Of a stretch of DNA of 64,000 nt, positions 51,789-61,289 are shown one piece after another. This DNA is from JARBUG01 sp035628915 (GTDB lineage Bacteria; Bacillota; Sulfobacillia; Symbiobacteriales; Symbiobacteriaceae). Each line of letters starts with the position of its first letter. Within the stretch, counting starts at the first letter, position 1. The notes under the pieces were generated by a model. It saw nothing but the letters and a program-made list of their open reading frames with translations, had not been told where the DNA came from and searched no databases. Position numbers and translations under genes: made by a program. The stretch is taken from the NCBI GenBank assembly GCA_035628915.1, contig DASPIW010000038.1:1-64000 (forward strand), given 5' to 3'.

Positions 51789-52319
51789 GTGGACCTCAAG
51801 CAGCGCTTAGCCCAGTTCAGGGCGGAAGAGCAGCGACTGTCCTGGGAGGGGACCTTCCTGGACTATTTCGGGATCGTGAAGGCCCGGCCCCGGGTCGCGG
51901 CCCTTGCGCACGCCCGTGTTCACGACATGATCATGAGCCAGGGTGTCAGTACGGACGATAACGGGCGGAAGGCATTTGACTTCTTCAAGCACGACATTTT
52001 CGGGGTTGAGAAGCCCCTTGAGCAGCTGGTCGAGTACTTCAATTCGGCGGCGAAGCGGCTGGAAGTGCGCAAGCGGATTCTGCTGCTCATGGGCCCGGTC
52101 GGCGGTGGCAAGAGCACCATCGTCTCGCTGCTCAAGCGGGGCATGGAGAAGTACTCCCGCTCCGACGAAGGGGCGATTTACTCGATCAAGGGGTGGCCCA
52201 TGATAGACAGGGTAAGACGCGGTAGTCACAAATCGGAATGCGTCGTGGGCTGCCGTCTGTGGAGGACTAGAAGGACTATCCACTGTTGTCTAAAATGTAA
52301 GATGTTTCGGGCAGAATGA
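51789..52319 (+). pseudogene. prkA: Truncated PrkA serine protein kinase
   Basis: The first 138 codons match PrkA: ERLSW-type start, DYFGIVKARPRVAALAHARVHDMI, FFKHDIFGVEKPLEQLVEYFNSAAKRLEVRKRILLLMGPVGGGKS (Walker A) and AIYSIKGWPM. After about 52203 the sequence leaves the family and ends within 40 codons. Full PrkA has about 630 residues, so the AAA+ core and the kinase domain are missing. GTG start after GGGAGGAGGG. PrkA is linked to sporulation and stress in Bacillus. The 52204-52381 stretch is AT-richer and has a perfect TATAAT at 52332. Confidence 0.85.
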
Positions 52320-52381
52320 GTGGTTTGATAGTATAATATTTTGTGGTATCCAAATACCGAATGAAGGATGGGATGCGGCAC

Positions 52382-53321
52382 ATGTGGCGAGGAGTCTTGC
52401 GAGGGCTAGTTCTTGCCCTGCTCGTATCACTGACAGCAGTCCCGACGCACTCCAGTGCAGCGGGCCAACAAGTGGTGTTTTTGCTCGGGTGGAAGTTCTA
52501 CACGGGTTGGTAGCCAAGTGTTTACTACGGATGCCGCTCCCTTTGTCGACCAGGGGCGGACATTTGTGCCTGTCCGTTATCTGGCCTTGGCCTTGGGAGT
52601 ACCCGCAGAGAACATTCAATATGCTGCACAAACGCGGACCGTGACGCTGACCAAGCGCGATGTGACCGTCCAGCTACAAGTGGAAAGCAATACGATCATG
52701 ATAAACGGCACCCCCCGCGAGGTGGACGCAGCGCCCAGCCTCCGAAATGGCCGCGTCTTCCTGCCCGCCCGTTTCGTATCGGAGGCTCTGGGTTACGCCG
52801 TCACATTCGACAGTACTGCCAAAGCCATTATCATCCTGCCGCCGGGCCAGGAGCCGGAGCCTGTGTCTGCCCCGGCGCTCCCGACCAACCTTGGCCAAGG
52901 GCTGGTCACAGCGGGGCGGAGTTTCACCATGGTTGCGAAAGGCGACGGCACGGTGGTCGGTTGGGGGGATAGCCGCTATGGGCAACTGGCCGAGGTTGAC
53001 AACCACGAGTCACGGCCATCGCCAATGCCCATCGCTGGAGTGCCCGGAGTCACAGGTCTCGCAGCGTCCAGTGACCTGACTGCCGCCATAGACACCGCAG
53101 GGAGCGTCTGGTGGTGGGGGTGGATCCCTGACGCCATCACAATGAATGAGCCCCAAAAGCTTGAAGGACTAAACGATGCCAAGATGTTAACTGCAGCCAA
53201 TCGCGGCTTCTACATCCTGAAAGCAGACGGCACAGTATGGCAGTACGTCTTCGCCCGTTACAGACCGGATTCGGCCATGGAGCTGAAGCCGATCCCTGAG
53301 CTGCAGGGGTTACGGCCATAG
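52382..53321 (+). pseudogene. Copper-amine-oxidase-like domain + RCC1-repeat protein, first part (frameshifted)
   Basis: A signal peptide (MWRGVLRGLVLALLVSLTAV) starts at ATG 52382, but this frame stops at 52513. The body continues in another frame from about 52500: TTDAAPFVDQGRTFVPVRYLALALG and LRNGRVFLPARFVSEALGY (stalk-like domain of copper amine oxidase type), then RCC1-like blades (GDGTVVGWGDSRYGQLAE). This frame ends at 53321, where a run of four G suggests a lost base. Two single-base indels restore one protein of about 507 residues reaching 53905. Mutation or sequence error. Confidence 0.7.
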
Positions 53322-53329
53322 CGGACGGT

Positions 53330-53905
53330 TTGGCCGTGAAATCGGACGGCAGCCTCTGGCTGCTGGGTGTCTGGTCGATGCAGTTCCGATCCGTTGATGA
53401 CGTCAAAGTAGACTACATACCACCCAGCCGTCTGCCGGACCTGGACCAGATCGCTTCCTTGGGTGCGAGAAAGCTTATCCGCACAGACGGCACCGTCTGG
53501 GGCCCGTCTTGGGATGGCGAGAAATGGGTGTGGCAGCAGCTGGCAGGCCTCACGAACGTGATCTCGGTCACTAAGGCCTCCTGGCACGCGTCTACGGAGA
53601 GAATATCTGGAACAGACTGGTTCGCACTGCGGAAGGACGGTACCGTTCTCCGGTGGACCGACGAGACCCATTATGATGCGAAGTGGCAGGTGCAGAGCAG
53701 AGTCGCCTCAACCCCTGTCATGGTGGCCGGCCTCGCCGATATCGTCGCCATCGCAGCGAACGCTTTCTCAAGGACTCACGTTGTCGCGCTCAAGCGCGAC
53801 GGCACCGCCTGGTGCTGGGGAGAGAACACTTTTGGGCAAGTCGGCGACGGGACCCTGGAGGACCGTTCCGCCCCGGTATCGGTCCCGGATTTCCGCCTGT
53901 ACTAG
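53330..53905 (+). pseudogene. Copper-amine-oxidase-like domain + RCC1-repeat protein, second part
   Basis: Continuation of the preceding gene in a third frame: VTAIADGLAVKSDGSLWLLG links to the previous IPELQG. It holds further RCC1-type blades (RTDGTVWGPSWDG, RKDGTVLRWTDE) and ends in the classic KRDGTAWCWGENTFGQVGDGTLEDRSAPVSVP. RCC1-type propellers in secreted bacterial proteins are probably binding modules. The part has no own ribosome site and is meaningful only as the C-terminus of the frameshifted gene. Confidence 0.7.
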
Positions 53906-53941
53906 TTGCCACATCTCGGACGCGGGGCAGGAGGCATATGT

Positions 53942-55534
53942 ATGCAACGGCGATCTTCTCGGATTGCGACAGTGACCGTACTGATCATGGTTCTGGGCAT
54001 CCTTTGCGGCTCTGCCGCATACAGCGCAGATGCGATCCGGCTCTTCATGAACGGTCAGGAACTGTTTTCGGAGGTGCCACCCCGGGTGGAATCCGGACGT
54101 ACGCTCGTTCCCGTGCGGGCAGTAGTGGAGGCGTTGGGCGCCGTGCTCCAATGGGATGGTGTCACCCAGACCATCACCATCCAGGGCGCGCATTCTGTGG
54201 TCATGACCGTTGGCAGCGCCACTGCATTTGTTGACGGGCAGGAGCGCCTCCTGGAGGTTCCGCCTCAAATCGTGGACGGGCGAACGCTGGTCCCGGTTCG
54301 GTTCGTGGCCGAAGCCTTTGGCCTACTTGTAGAATGGGACGGCAGCCTCCAGGCTGTTAAGCTGACGACCCCGACACCCGCCCCGAAGGTCGGTCTGGAG
54401 CTGCTGGAACTGGTAGCGGCCGAGACGCATCCGGCGGGTGTCGGGACCGGCAATCAGGCCAGAATCACTCGGACAGGCGCCGGCGTCTTCACCACTTACC
54501 TGATGCCGGACACTACTTACCACGTGGAATGGCGGTCGCCCGGGGGCTGGATGACAGTGGCCCAGGGGAAAGGCGCCGAAGAGGCGCCGCAGGTGCTGCG
54601 GGGTCCAGATGATGGGGCCTATGTGGTGGATTGGCCCTTCAACGCCCCTCGGGTATCATACACAGCCCCAGGGAAGGCGCAGTTCACCCAGGGCGGCCCG
54701 CTGCTAAACAGGTTTACGCCCGTGGCCAGACCGCAGGCGGCTGCGGGGATCAGTCCTGGCGGTGAGATTGTTGTCTCAAACGCCCTCGACGCCAAGGGAA
54801 AAGGCCACTTCGAGTGGGCCAGCTATAGTACCAGTACCCGGCAGTGGAGCGCCATCCAAAAGATCGAATTCGCTCACCGCTGGGAGTTCATCTACGTCGT
54901 TCCGGGGGCCGACCACTCCCTGACGTTGGTGGCCAACAGGAAAGCCCAATGGGAGACCCTGGGCTACCAGAGGCCGGCGGGTGCCGGGGACAGCCTTTGG
55001 AATGCACTCCGGCTATGGTACTCGGCAGACACCACTACAGGTTCGCCATCGGATACGCTGATCCATGAGGAAACACCGACCGCTGCATATCCATTCGCCG
55101 ACACGAACAATAACTGGGCCGGCGACACCTATACGGACAACAAGGGGCGCCTGCACGTGCTCTACCATGTCAAGGGCGAAAGCACGCGCGGGGCCGACGG
55201 CAGCCGTCACGCGATCATTGAAGACGGTCGGATCGTCAACGATGTGGAGATGCCCACGGGCCACTGGAGAATGGTGCAGGATTCAAAGGGATCCATCTAC
55301 TACCTTGATTCACGGAAGTATGGGGTCATCAAGGTATACCCTGCCACGGATGCGGACGGTCTGATCCTGGGCGAATCCACGACCCTGTCGCTTGGCGACT
55401 ACGGGGTTGGTTACCCTGGCCTGTATCTGGCGGTGCCGCGCACGGGGACAGCCCCGGCGGACTACGTAGACGGGGTGTTCGCAACGGGCGGCGAGGTGCC
55501 CAAGTGGGTCTATATCCGAATCCGCCTACGCTGA
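53942..55534 (+). CDS. Secreted protein with copper-amine-oxidase-like N-terminal domain
   Basis: A protein of 530 residues: signal peptide (about 1-30, ending AAYSADA), then a stalk-like domain in two repeats (RVESGRTLVPVRAVVEALGAVLQWD and QIVDGRTLVPVRFVAEAFGLLVEWD). From about residue 150 a beta-rich region of unknown family follows (TYLMPDTTYHVEWRSPGGWM, DNKGRLHVLYHVKGE, DSKGSIYYLDSRKYGVIKVY), perhaps a propeller. Start ATG after AGGAGG. The gene lies 36 nt behind the frameshifted RCC1 gene, which has the same N-terminal domain type; both probably attach to the cell wall. A terminator follows. Confidence 0.75.
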   Translation: MQRRSSRIATVTVLIMVLGILCGSAAYSADAIRLFMNGQELFSEVPPRVESGRTLVPVRAVVEALGAVLQWDGVTQTITIQGAHSVVMTVGSATAFVDGQERLLEVPPQIVDGRTLVPVRFVAEAFGLLVEWDGSLQAVKLTTPTPAPKVGLELLELVAAETHPAGVGTGNQARITRTGAGVFTTYLMPDTTYHVEWRSPGGWMTVAQGKGAEEAPQVLRGPDDGAYVVDWPFNAPRVSYTAPGKAQFTQGGPLLNRFTPVARPQAAAGISPGGEIVVSNALDAKGKGHFEWASYSTSTRQWSAIQKIEFAHRWEFIYVVPGADHSLTLVANRKAQWETLGYQRPAGAGDSLWNALRLWYSADTTTGSPSDTLIHEETPTAAYPFADTNNNWAGDTYTDNKGRLHVLYHVKGESTRGADGSRHAIIEDGRIVNDVEMPTGHWRMVQDSKGSIYYLDSRKYGVIKVYPATDADGLILGESTTLSLGDYGVGYPGLYLAVPRTGTAPADYVDGVFATGGEVPKWVYIRIRLR

Positions 55535-55583
55535 ACTCTTCCCGCTTAACCACGTTGGCACGGCATAACCAGATCTAGAGGAT

Positions 55584-55617
55584 GAAGCGGGCGCCGGCCA
55601 GGACCGGCGCCCGCTTC
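55584..55617 (+). terminator. Terminator hairpin
   Basis: GAAGCGGGCGCCGG (55584-55597) pairs with CCGGCGCCCGCTTC (55604-55617). No T-run follows (AAATTC). The remaining gap to 55794 shows no gene. Confidence 0.65.
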
Positions 55618-55794
55618 AAATTCTCGCCATGTTCGCAAAAAACAATGCAGGAATTATCCATGTCAGTACGAATGATGTACTATGTACGGACATGGTTTCC
55701 TATATTGGTGCTTGAACCGTACAAATGGAAACACATGGTCCAGGGTCCGGCTCAGATTGGATGGCTGAACTTGAGCGAAGAGGGTGGCAACGAA

Positions 55795-57366
55795 ATGCAG
55801 AAGAGCACGTGGACCCGTCGATGGACTGTGGCATTGGCCCTGGCATCCGTGGTGGCCGTTGTGGCCGGCTGTAGCAAAGCCCCGGCCCCGACGACGCCAG
55901 CCCCCGCAACCCCTGCTCCCGCCCCTGCGGCCAAAGCCCCGCTGACTCAGGTCGTCATCGCTCAGGCGGCCGACGCCGTGACCATGGACCCCCAGAAGCA
56001 GTCGGACACCAACACCGGCAACATCGTCCACAACATCTTCGACGGACTGCTGCTGCGGGACAAGGACATGTCGATTCAGCCCGCCCTCGCCACGTCGTAC
56101 AAGCAGGTCAGCGACACCGTCTGGGAACTGACCCTGCGCAAGGATGTCAAGTTCCATAACGGCGAGGAGTTCAACGCCGACGCCGTCAAGTTCACCGTCG
56201 ACCGCCTGAAGGATCCCGCCCAGAAGGCGGCTCAGGCCACCTACTACACCCTGATCAAGTCGGTCGAAGTCGTGGGCGCCGAGACCGTCCGCTTCACGCT
56301 CAGCGAGCCCGACCCCATCTTCCTGGCCCGCATGAGCAACTTGCTGATCATTCCGCCGAAGTACATCAAGGAAAAGGGCGACGAGAACTTCGCCAAGAAT
56401 CCTATTGGCACCGGCCCCTACAAGTTCGTCGAATGGGTCAAGGATGACCATGTCATCGTGGAAGCCGTCACCGACCACTGGCGCGGCAAGCCGGCCATTC
56501 CCAAGGTGATCTGGCGCCCGGTGCCCGAAATGGCCACCCGAATCGCCGGCCTGCAGGGCGGCCAGATCGACATTATCGCCGCCATTCCCGCCGACCAGGT
56601 CAAGACCGTGGAAGGCACGAAGGGCCTGAAGGTCGTCACCACCCCCAGCGCCCAAATTCAGATGTTGAACTTCAACATCTCCGTCGCTCCGGCCGACAAG
56701 AAGGAGTTTCGCCTCGCCGTTGCCCACGCGGTCAACCCCAAGCCGATTCTCGAGGCGCTGCTCGGCAGCTACGCCAGCCCCCTCGACATTTCCATGAGCT
56801 CCGTCATTCCCGGGCGGCCCTCCGGAATTACCCCGCTGCCTTACGATCCGGCCAAGGCGAAGGATTACCTCGCAAAGGCCGGCCTCGGCTCCGGCGTCAC
56901 CATTGACCTCGTTTCTCAGAACGGCACCTACCCGCTGGACAAGGATATCGCCCAGGCGATCGCCCAGCAGCTGGCCGCCGTCGGCATTACGGCCAATGTC
57001 AAGCCCACCGAGTACAGCCAGTTCCTTACCCTGCTGAAGGGCAAGAAGATCTCGCCCGTCTTCCTGATGGGCGGCAACAACATCTGGTTTGACATCGACC
57101 CGCAGATCACGGCCTTCTTCAGCGGCACCGGCGCCCTCTCCACGTACAAGAACGCGGAACTGGACGCCCTGATCGTCAAGGGCCGCGCCAGCAGCAACCC
57201 CGCCGAACGGGTCTCCACCTACGCCAAGGCGTTTGAACTGATCAAGAGCGAAGGCGCCGGTGTGCCCATTTTGCAGTACCAGCTGCTCTCCGCCACTAAC
57301 GACAAGGTGAACTGGAAGCCCCGTCCCGACGGCCGCATCCGGATTCTCGAGATCGCCGCCAACTAA
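55795..57366 (+). CDS. Peptide-type ABC transporter substrate-binding lipoprotein (family 5)
   Basis: A protein of 523 residues: lipobox VVAGCSK, Pro/Ala linker, then an SBP_bac_5 domain (ITMDP-type DAVTMDPQKQSDTNTGNIVHNIFDGLL, WELTLRKDVKFHNGEEFNADAVKFTVDRL, NPIGTGPYKFVEW). This family binds oligopeptides, but also sugars, opines or nickel. Two permease genes follow at once. The ATG at 55795 opens the signal peptide. Substrate is probably what the downstream RraA and M20 proteins degrade. Confidence 0.88.
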   Translation: MQKSTWTRRWTVALALASVVAVVAGCSKAPAPTTPAPATPAPAPAAKAPLTQVVIAQAADAVTMDPQKQSDTNTGNIVHNIFDGLLLRDKDMSIQPALATSYKQVSDTVWELTLRKDVKFHNGEEFNADAVKFTVDRLKDPAQKAAQATYYTLIKSVEVVGAETVRFTLSEPDPIFLARMSNLLIIPPKYIKEKGDENFAKNPIGTGPYKFVEWVKDDHVIVEAVTDHWRGKPAIPKVIWRPVPEMATRIAGLQGGQIDIIAAIPADQVKTVEGTKGLKVVTTPSAQIQMLNFNISVAPADKKEFRLAVAHAVNPKPILEALLGSYASPLDISMSSVIPGRPSGITPLPYDPAKAKDYLAKAGLGSGVTIDLVSQNGTYPLDKDIAQAIAQQLAAVGITANVKPTEYSQFLTLLKGKKISPVFLMGGNNIWFDIDPQITAFFSGTGALSTYKNAELDALIVKGRASSNPAERVSTYAKAFELIKSEGAGVPILQYQLLSATNDKVNWKPRPDGRIRILEIAAN

Positions 57367-57399
57367 GTGCCGCTCCGGTCTGCCGGGAGGGGGGACGCC

Positions 57400-58335
57400 A
57401 TGCGAACGTATATCCTCAAGCGTCTTATCTATGCCGTGCTCACCGTGCTGGGCGTGGTGACCCTGGTCTTCCTGCTCCAGCGGCTTTCCGGCGACCCCAC
57501 GCTGGTCCTGCTGCCGCCGGAGACGCCGGCCGCCGAAGTGGCCCGGTTCCGCAGCGAACTCGGGCTGGACCGGCCGATCTACGTGCAGTACGGCAAGTTC
57601 CTGTGGGGACTGTTGCACGGCGACCTTGGCTACTCGTACCGCCAGGCGGCCCCCGCCCTCGGTCTCGTCCTGCAGCGAGTGCCAGCCACTTTCCGGCTGG
57701 CCCTCGCTGGCATGGCGGTGGCGCTCTGCATTGGCATTCCGTCCGGGATTATCGCCGCCATCAAGAAGGACACGTTCTTCGACCGGGCCGTCATGGCCGT
57801 GGCTTTGCTGGGACAGGCCATGCCCGTCTACTGGATGGGCATTCTGCTGATTCTGCTCTTCTCCGTCAACCTCAAGTGGCTGCCCGCCCTGGGCGGCGGT
57901 GGCCTGGAGGCGCTGATCATGCCGGCCCTGGCGCTGGGCTCGTACTCGTCGGCCCGGATGGCCCGCCTGACCCGCTCCAATGTGCTGGAGGTGCTGCGCC
58001 GGGACTTCGTGCGGACGGCACGGGCCAAGGGCAACTCCGAGTTTGTCGTCATCATCAAGCATGCGCTGCGCAACGCCATGATTCCCATCGTGACGGTGAT
58101 CAGCCTGGAGTTTGGCAGCCTGCTGGGCGGCTCGGTAATCACCGAAACGGTCTTCGCGTGGCCCGGCGTTGGCCGTCTGTCGGTCGACGCCATCATGGGG
58201 CGCGACTACCCGGTGGTGCAGGCCGTCGTACTGGTGATTTCGGTGGTCTTCGTCTCACTTAACCTGGGAGTTGATATGATCTATGGCGTCCTCGATCCCC
58301 GCATCAGCATCGCCTCAGGGGGCAAGCGCCATTAA
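57400..58335 (+). CDS. Peptide-type ABC transporter permease (DppB type)
   Basis: A protein of 311 residues with six hydrophobic segments. It has the N-terminal YILKRLIYAVLTVLGVVTLVFLLQRLSGDP and the EAA-type loop FVRTARAKGNSEFVVIIKHALRNAMIPIV of DppB/OppB permeases. The ATG at 57400 follows GGGAGGGGGG. The C-terminus overlaps the next permease gene by 53 nt. Confidence 0.9.
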   Translation: MRTYILKRLIYAVLTVLGVVTLVFLLQRLSGDPTLVLLPPETPAAEVARFRSELGLDRPIYVQYGKFLWGLLHGDLGYSYRQAAPALGLVLQRVPATFRLALAGMAVALCIGIPSGIIAAIKKDTFFDRAVMAVALLGQAMPVYWMGILLILLFSVNLKWLPALGGGGLEALIMPALALGSYSSARMARLTRSNVLEVLRRDFVRTARAKGNSEFVVIIKHALRNAMIPIVTVISLEFGSLLGGSVITETVFAWPGVGRLSVDAIMGRDYPVVQAVVLVISVVFVSLNLGVDMIYGVLDPRISIASGGKRH

Positions 58336-59176
58336 GGCGCCGCCCCGCCGGCGAAACTACGGCGGGGCCGTGGGCCTGGTGATTATCGCCCTGGTCATCT
58401 TGATGGCGATTCTGGCCCCCGTGCTCTCGGCCTACGCGCCGAACGCCCAGGACCTCTTCTCCCGCCTGAAGCCGCCGGGCTTCGTGCCGCCTGCGGGCGG
58501 CCCGCCGCACTGGCTCGGCACCGATCAGCTGGGCCGCGACATTTGGGCCCGGGTCCTTTACAGCGCCCGCATTTCGCTGTTCATCGGCATCATCTCCGTC
58601 TCTCTAACCGCCGTGGTCGGCACGCTGCTCGGTCTGATGGCGGGCTTCTACCGGGGCGTGGTCGAGACCGTGATCATGCGGCTGGTCGACCTGCTGCTGG
58701 GCGTGCCGTTTATCCTGCTGGCTCTGGCGGTCATCGGCATCACCGGCCCCGGGCTGCAGAATCTGATTCTGGTGATCGTGGCGACCCGCTGGGTGCAGTA
58801 CGCCCGGATTCTGTTCGGGCAGGTGCTTTCTACAGCAGAGCGGGATTTCGTCGAGGCGGCCCATGCCTTGGGCAGCAAGCCGTTCCGCATACTGATCAAG
58901 CATATTCTCCCGAATGTGGCGCCCACGACCATCGTGCTGGCGACGCTGGATCTGGGCTTTGTGATCATTCTGGAGTCCGGCCTCAGCTTTCTCGGGCTCG
59001 GCGTATCGCCTTCCACGCCCACCTGGGGCATGATGCTGGCCGAGGGGCGGGCGTACCTGAACAACGCCTGGTGGCTCGGCACATGGCCGGGCGTGGCGAT
59101 CATGATCACCGTCCTCGGCTTCAACCTGCTGGGCGACTGGGCCCGCGACAAGCTCGACCCGACTCTCCGGCGCTGA
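58283..59176 (+). CDS. Peptide-type ABC transporter permease (DppC type)
   Basis: A protein of 297 residues: GTDQLGRDIWARVLYSARISL and the coupling loop FVEAAHALGSKPFRILIKHILPNVAPTTIV are DppC/OppC hallmarks; about six hydrophobic segments. The gene overlaps the DppB-type gene by 53 nt, and GGGAG lies somewhat far upstream of the ATG. The DppD/DppF ATPases are absent from the cluster, so the importer must borrow ATPases from elsewhere or be incomplete. Confidence 0.9.
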   Translation: MASSIPASASPQGASAIKAPPRRRNYGGAVGLVIIALVILMAILAPVLSAYAPNAQDLFSRLKPPGFVPPAGGPPHWLGTDQLGRDIWARVLYSARISLFIGIISVSLTAVVGTLLGLMAGFYRGVVETVIMRLVDLLLGVPFILLALAVIGITGPGLQNLILVIVATRWVQYARILFGQVLSTAERDFVEAAHALGSKPFRILIKHILPNVAPTTIVLATLDLGFVIILESGLSFLGLGVSPSTPTWGMMLAEGRAYLNNAWWLGTWPGVAIMITVLGFNLLGDWARDKLDPTLRR

Positions 59177-59218
59177 CACCCGCCGTAACCCTTCTCTCGT
59201 TGAAAGGAAGCAGAGCAG

Positions 59219-59980
59219 ATGGCCGAAATGCCCTTTCGCCTTGGGCCCCTGACAGCCGATTCCCCGCTTCCGCTGTATCACCAGCTGAAAGATCAGCTGC
59301 GGGAGGCGATCCGGCACCACACCTTTGGCCCCGACCAGGCGCTCCCCAAGGAGCTGGACCTGGCCGAGATGCTCGGGGTGAGCCGCAGCGTCGTCCGGCA
59401 GGCGATTTTGCAGCTGGTGACGGAGGGCGTCCTGCGCCGGGTGCCCGGAAAGGGAACGTTTGTGGCTACGCCGACCATTGAGTATGATCTGCTGGGCTTT
59501 TACAACTTCAAGCGCGAGGTAGAACGGCAGGGGCAGCAGCTTTCGATCCGGCTGGTCTCCTTTGAAAAGCTGCCCATGGACCCTGTCAATTCCAGCCTCT
59601 TCGGCGTCAGCATGGATACGCACCTGATCGGCATCTGGCGGACGCTGCTGGTGGGCGGGGCGCCCGTGCTGCTGGAGCGGACCACGCTCCCGGCGACGTT
59701 GGCCCCGACCCTGCGGGCGGAAGATGTTCGGGACGGCGCCTTCCTGACCCTGCTCTCCGAGCTGGGCCTGGAACTGACCAGGGCGAAGAAGTATGTGGAG
59801 CCCCGCCTGGCCGATCCCTTTGAAAGTCATGAGCTGGGCTTGCGGCCCGGCATGCCGGTCCTGGTAATTGACCGGTACACCTATGGCCCGGGTGACGGGC
59901 CGTGCGTGGCCCGCTGCGTCTGGACCGTGCGCGGCGACCGCTGCCGGCACTTTATCAACCTCGATCGACAAAGCATTTAA
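59219..59980 (+). CDS. GntR/UTRA-family regulator
   Basis: A protein of 253 residues: N-terminal winged helix (PLYHQLKDQLREAI, LPKELDLAEMLGVSRSVVRQAILQLVTEGVLRRVPGKGTFV) and a C-terminal UTRA ligand-binding domain (about 95-250). Located between the importer and the RraA genes, all on one strand with short gaps, it is probably the local regulator responding to an intermediate of the pathway. No clear operator was identified. Confidence 0.88.
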   Translation: MAEMPFRLGPLTADSPLPLYHQLKDQLREAIRHHTFGPDQALPKELDLAEMLGVSRSVVRQAILQLVTEGVLRRVPGKGTFVATPTIEYDLLGFYNFKREVERQGQQLSIRLVSFEKLPMDPVNSSLFGVSMDTHLIGIWRTLLVGGAPVLLERTTLPATLAPTLRAEDVRDGAFLTLLSELGLELTRAKKYVEPRLADPFESHELGLRPGMPVLVIDRYTYGPGDGPCVARCVWTVRGDRCRHFINLDRQSI

Positions 59981-60007
59981 CTTTGGCCCTCACAGGAGGA
60001 TCATCCT

Positions 60008-60646
60008 ATGTATCAATTCCTTCCGGCCGCCGGCTTCAGCGACGCGCTGGCCAAGACCCAGACGATGGACGCCGGCATGAAGTGCATCACGCCGGGCAAG
60101 ACGGTGATCGGCCCTGCCTATACCGTGGAGGCCTACCCGACCGGCATCATCACGTGCCATAAGGCCCTGGGCGAAGTGCCCGCCGGCTGCGTGCTGGTGA
60201 TTGACGGGCAAGGCGACCCCAACGGGGCCATGTGGGGTGAACTGACCAGCATGGAGGCGATGCAGAAGGGCGTGCTGGGCGTCGTGGTCGACGGGGCTGT
60301 GAGGGACGTGGCGAGCGTCCGGGAGTTGGGCTTCCCGGTGTGGGCCCGGCATATTACCCCCCGGGTGGGCAGCAACCGGACGGTGGGCACCACCGGCGGG
60401 ACGGTGGTCTGCGGCGGCGTTGCCGTGCGGACCGGCGACCTGATTGTCGCCGATGACGACGGCGTGGTGGTGGTGCCGCAGGAGCGGATCGCGGAGATCG
60501 TTGCCAAGACCGAGGCGATTGAAGTCAAGGAGGTTGACATGGCCGCCAAAGTGAAAGCGGGCGGCCACATTGCGGACATGATCGGCATGAGCGCCCTGAT
60601 TGCCGAAGCCGACGCCGCCGCCAAGAAGGCGCAGGGGGGCAAGTAA
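60008..60646 (+). CDS. RraA-like protein 1 (HMG/CHA aldolase family)
   Basis: A protein of 212 residues of the RraA/4-hydroxy-4-methyl-2-oxoglutarate aldolase fold: LVIDGQGDPNGAMWGELTSMEAMQKGVLGVVVDGAVRDVASVRELGFPVWAR and VVCGGVAVRTGDLIVADDDGVVVVP. The Arg-Asp of VDGAVRD, needed for metal-dependent aldolase or oxaloacetate decarboxylase activity, is present. First of three paralogues in one cluster. Ribosome site AGGAGG. Substrate unknown. Confidence 0.82.
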   Translation: MYQFLPAAGFSDALAKTQTMDAGMKCITPGKTVIGPAYTVEAYPTGIITCHKALGEVPAGCVLVIDGQGDPNGAMWGELTSMEAMQKGVLGVVVDGAVRDVASVRELGFPVWARHITPRVGSNRTVGTTGGTVVCGGVAVRTGDLIVADDDGVVVVPQERIAEIVAKTEAIEVKEVDMAAKVKAGGHIADMIGMSALIAEADAAAKKAQGGK

Positions 60647-60647
60647 G

Positions 60648-61289
60648 ATGGGCATCTTCGTCGGACCCGACTACGAGCGCCCCGCGGCGAATCTGACCCA
60701 ACAGTACCGGCTGACGACGCCCGCGACGGTGGGCCACTTCCTGAACATCGGTTTCGCAGACCCGTCGATCAGGCCCGTCTACCGTGGATGTAAGGTGGTG
60801 GGCCCGGCCTTTACCGTACGTACGGACGGCATGGATATCGCGGGCATCAGCAAGGCGTATGAGCTGGTCAAGCCCGGCGACGTGCTGGTGGTCGACACGG
60901 GTGGTGACCGGCAGCACGCCTGCGCCGGCGAAGTCAGCACCTTCAAGTCGATTCGGCTGGGCATCGCCGGCCTCATCGTGGATGGCGCCGTGACCGATAC
61001 GCTGGAGTTCGAGGCGCTGGGCTTCCCCTGCTTCTCCCGGACCGTTTCGGCCCTGGTCGGCCGCCGCATCGGCAACCACGGCGCCGTACGTGTGCCCGTG
61101 CAGTGCGGGGGCGTGGTGGTCAACCCCGGCGACATCGTCGTCGCCGATGACAACGGCATCGTCTTCCTGAGCCCGGCCCAGGCGGCGGAACTGCTGCCTA
61201 CGCTGCTGCAGAAAGAGGCGGACGAGAAGGCGATTCGCGAGGAGTTCTGGGAACAGAAGGGCCAGCCGGTGCCCGTGTTCTACAAATGA
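60648..61289 (+). CDS. RraA-like protein 2, lacks the catalytic Arg
   Basis: A protein of 213 residues of the same fold: VLVVDTGGDRQHACAGEVSTFKSIRLGIAGLIVDGAVTDTLEFEALGFPCFSR and QCGGVVVNPGDIVVADDNGIVFLSP. The usual VRD is VTD, so the Arg is replaced by Thr and aldolase chemistry may be lost or altered. It starts one base after the previous stop and overlaps the M20 gene by ATGA, so all are translationally coupled. It could act as a partner subunit of paralogue 1 or 3 (inference). Confidence 0.8.
   Translation: MGIFVGPDYERPAANLTQQYRLTTPATVGHFLNIGFADPSIRPVYRGCKVVGPAFTVRTDGMDIAGISKAYELVKPGDVLVVDTGGDRQHACAGEVSTFKSIRLGIAGLIVDGAVTDTLEFEALGFPCFSRTVSALVGRRIGNHGAVRVPVQCGGVVVNPGDIVVADDNGIVFLSPAQAAELLPTLLQKEADEKAIREEFWEQKGQPVPVFYK

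Noticed and set aside
55663..58062. Minus-strand open frame of 799 codons opposite the family-5 importer genes
   Set aside because: A codon-bias shadow of dppA/dppB-type genes; no recognisable domain or ribosome site.
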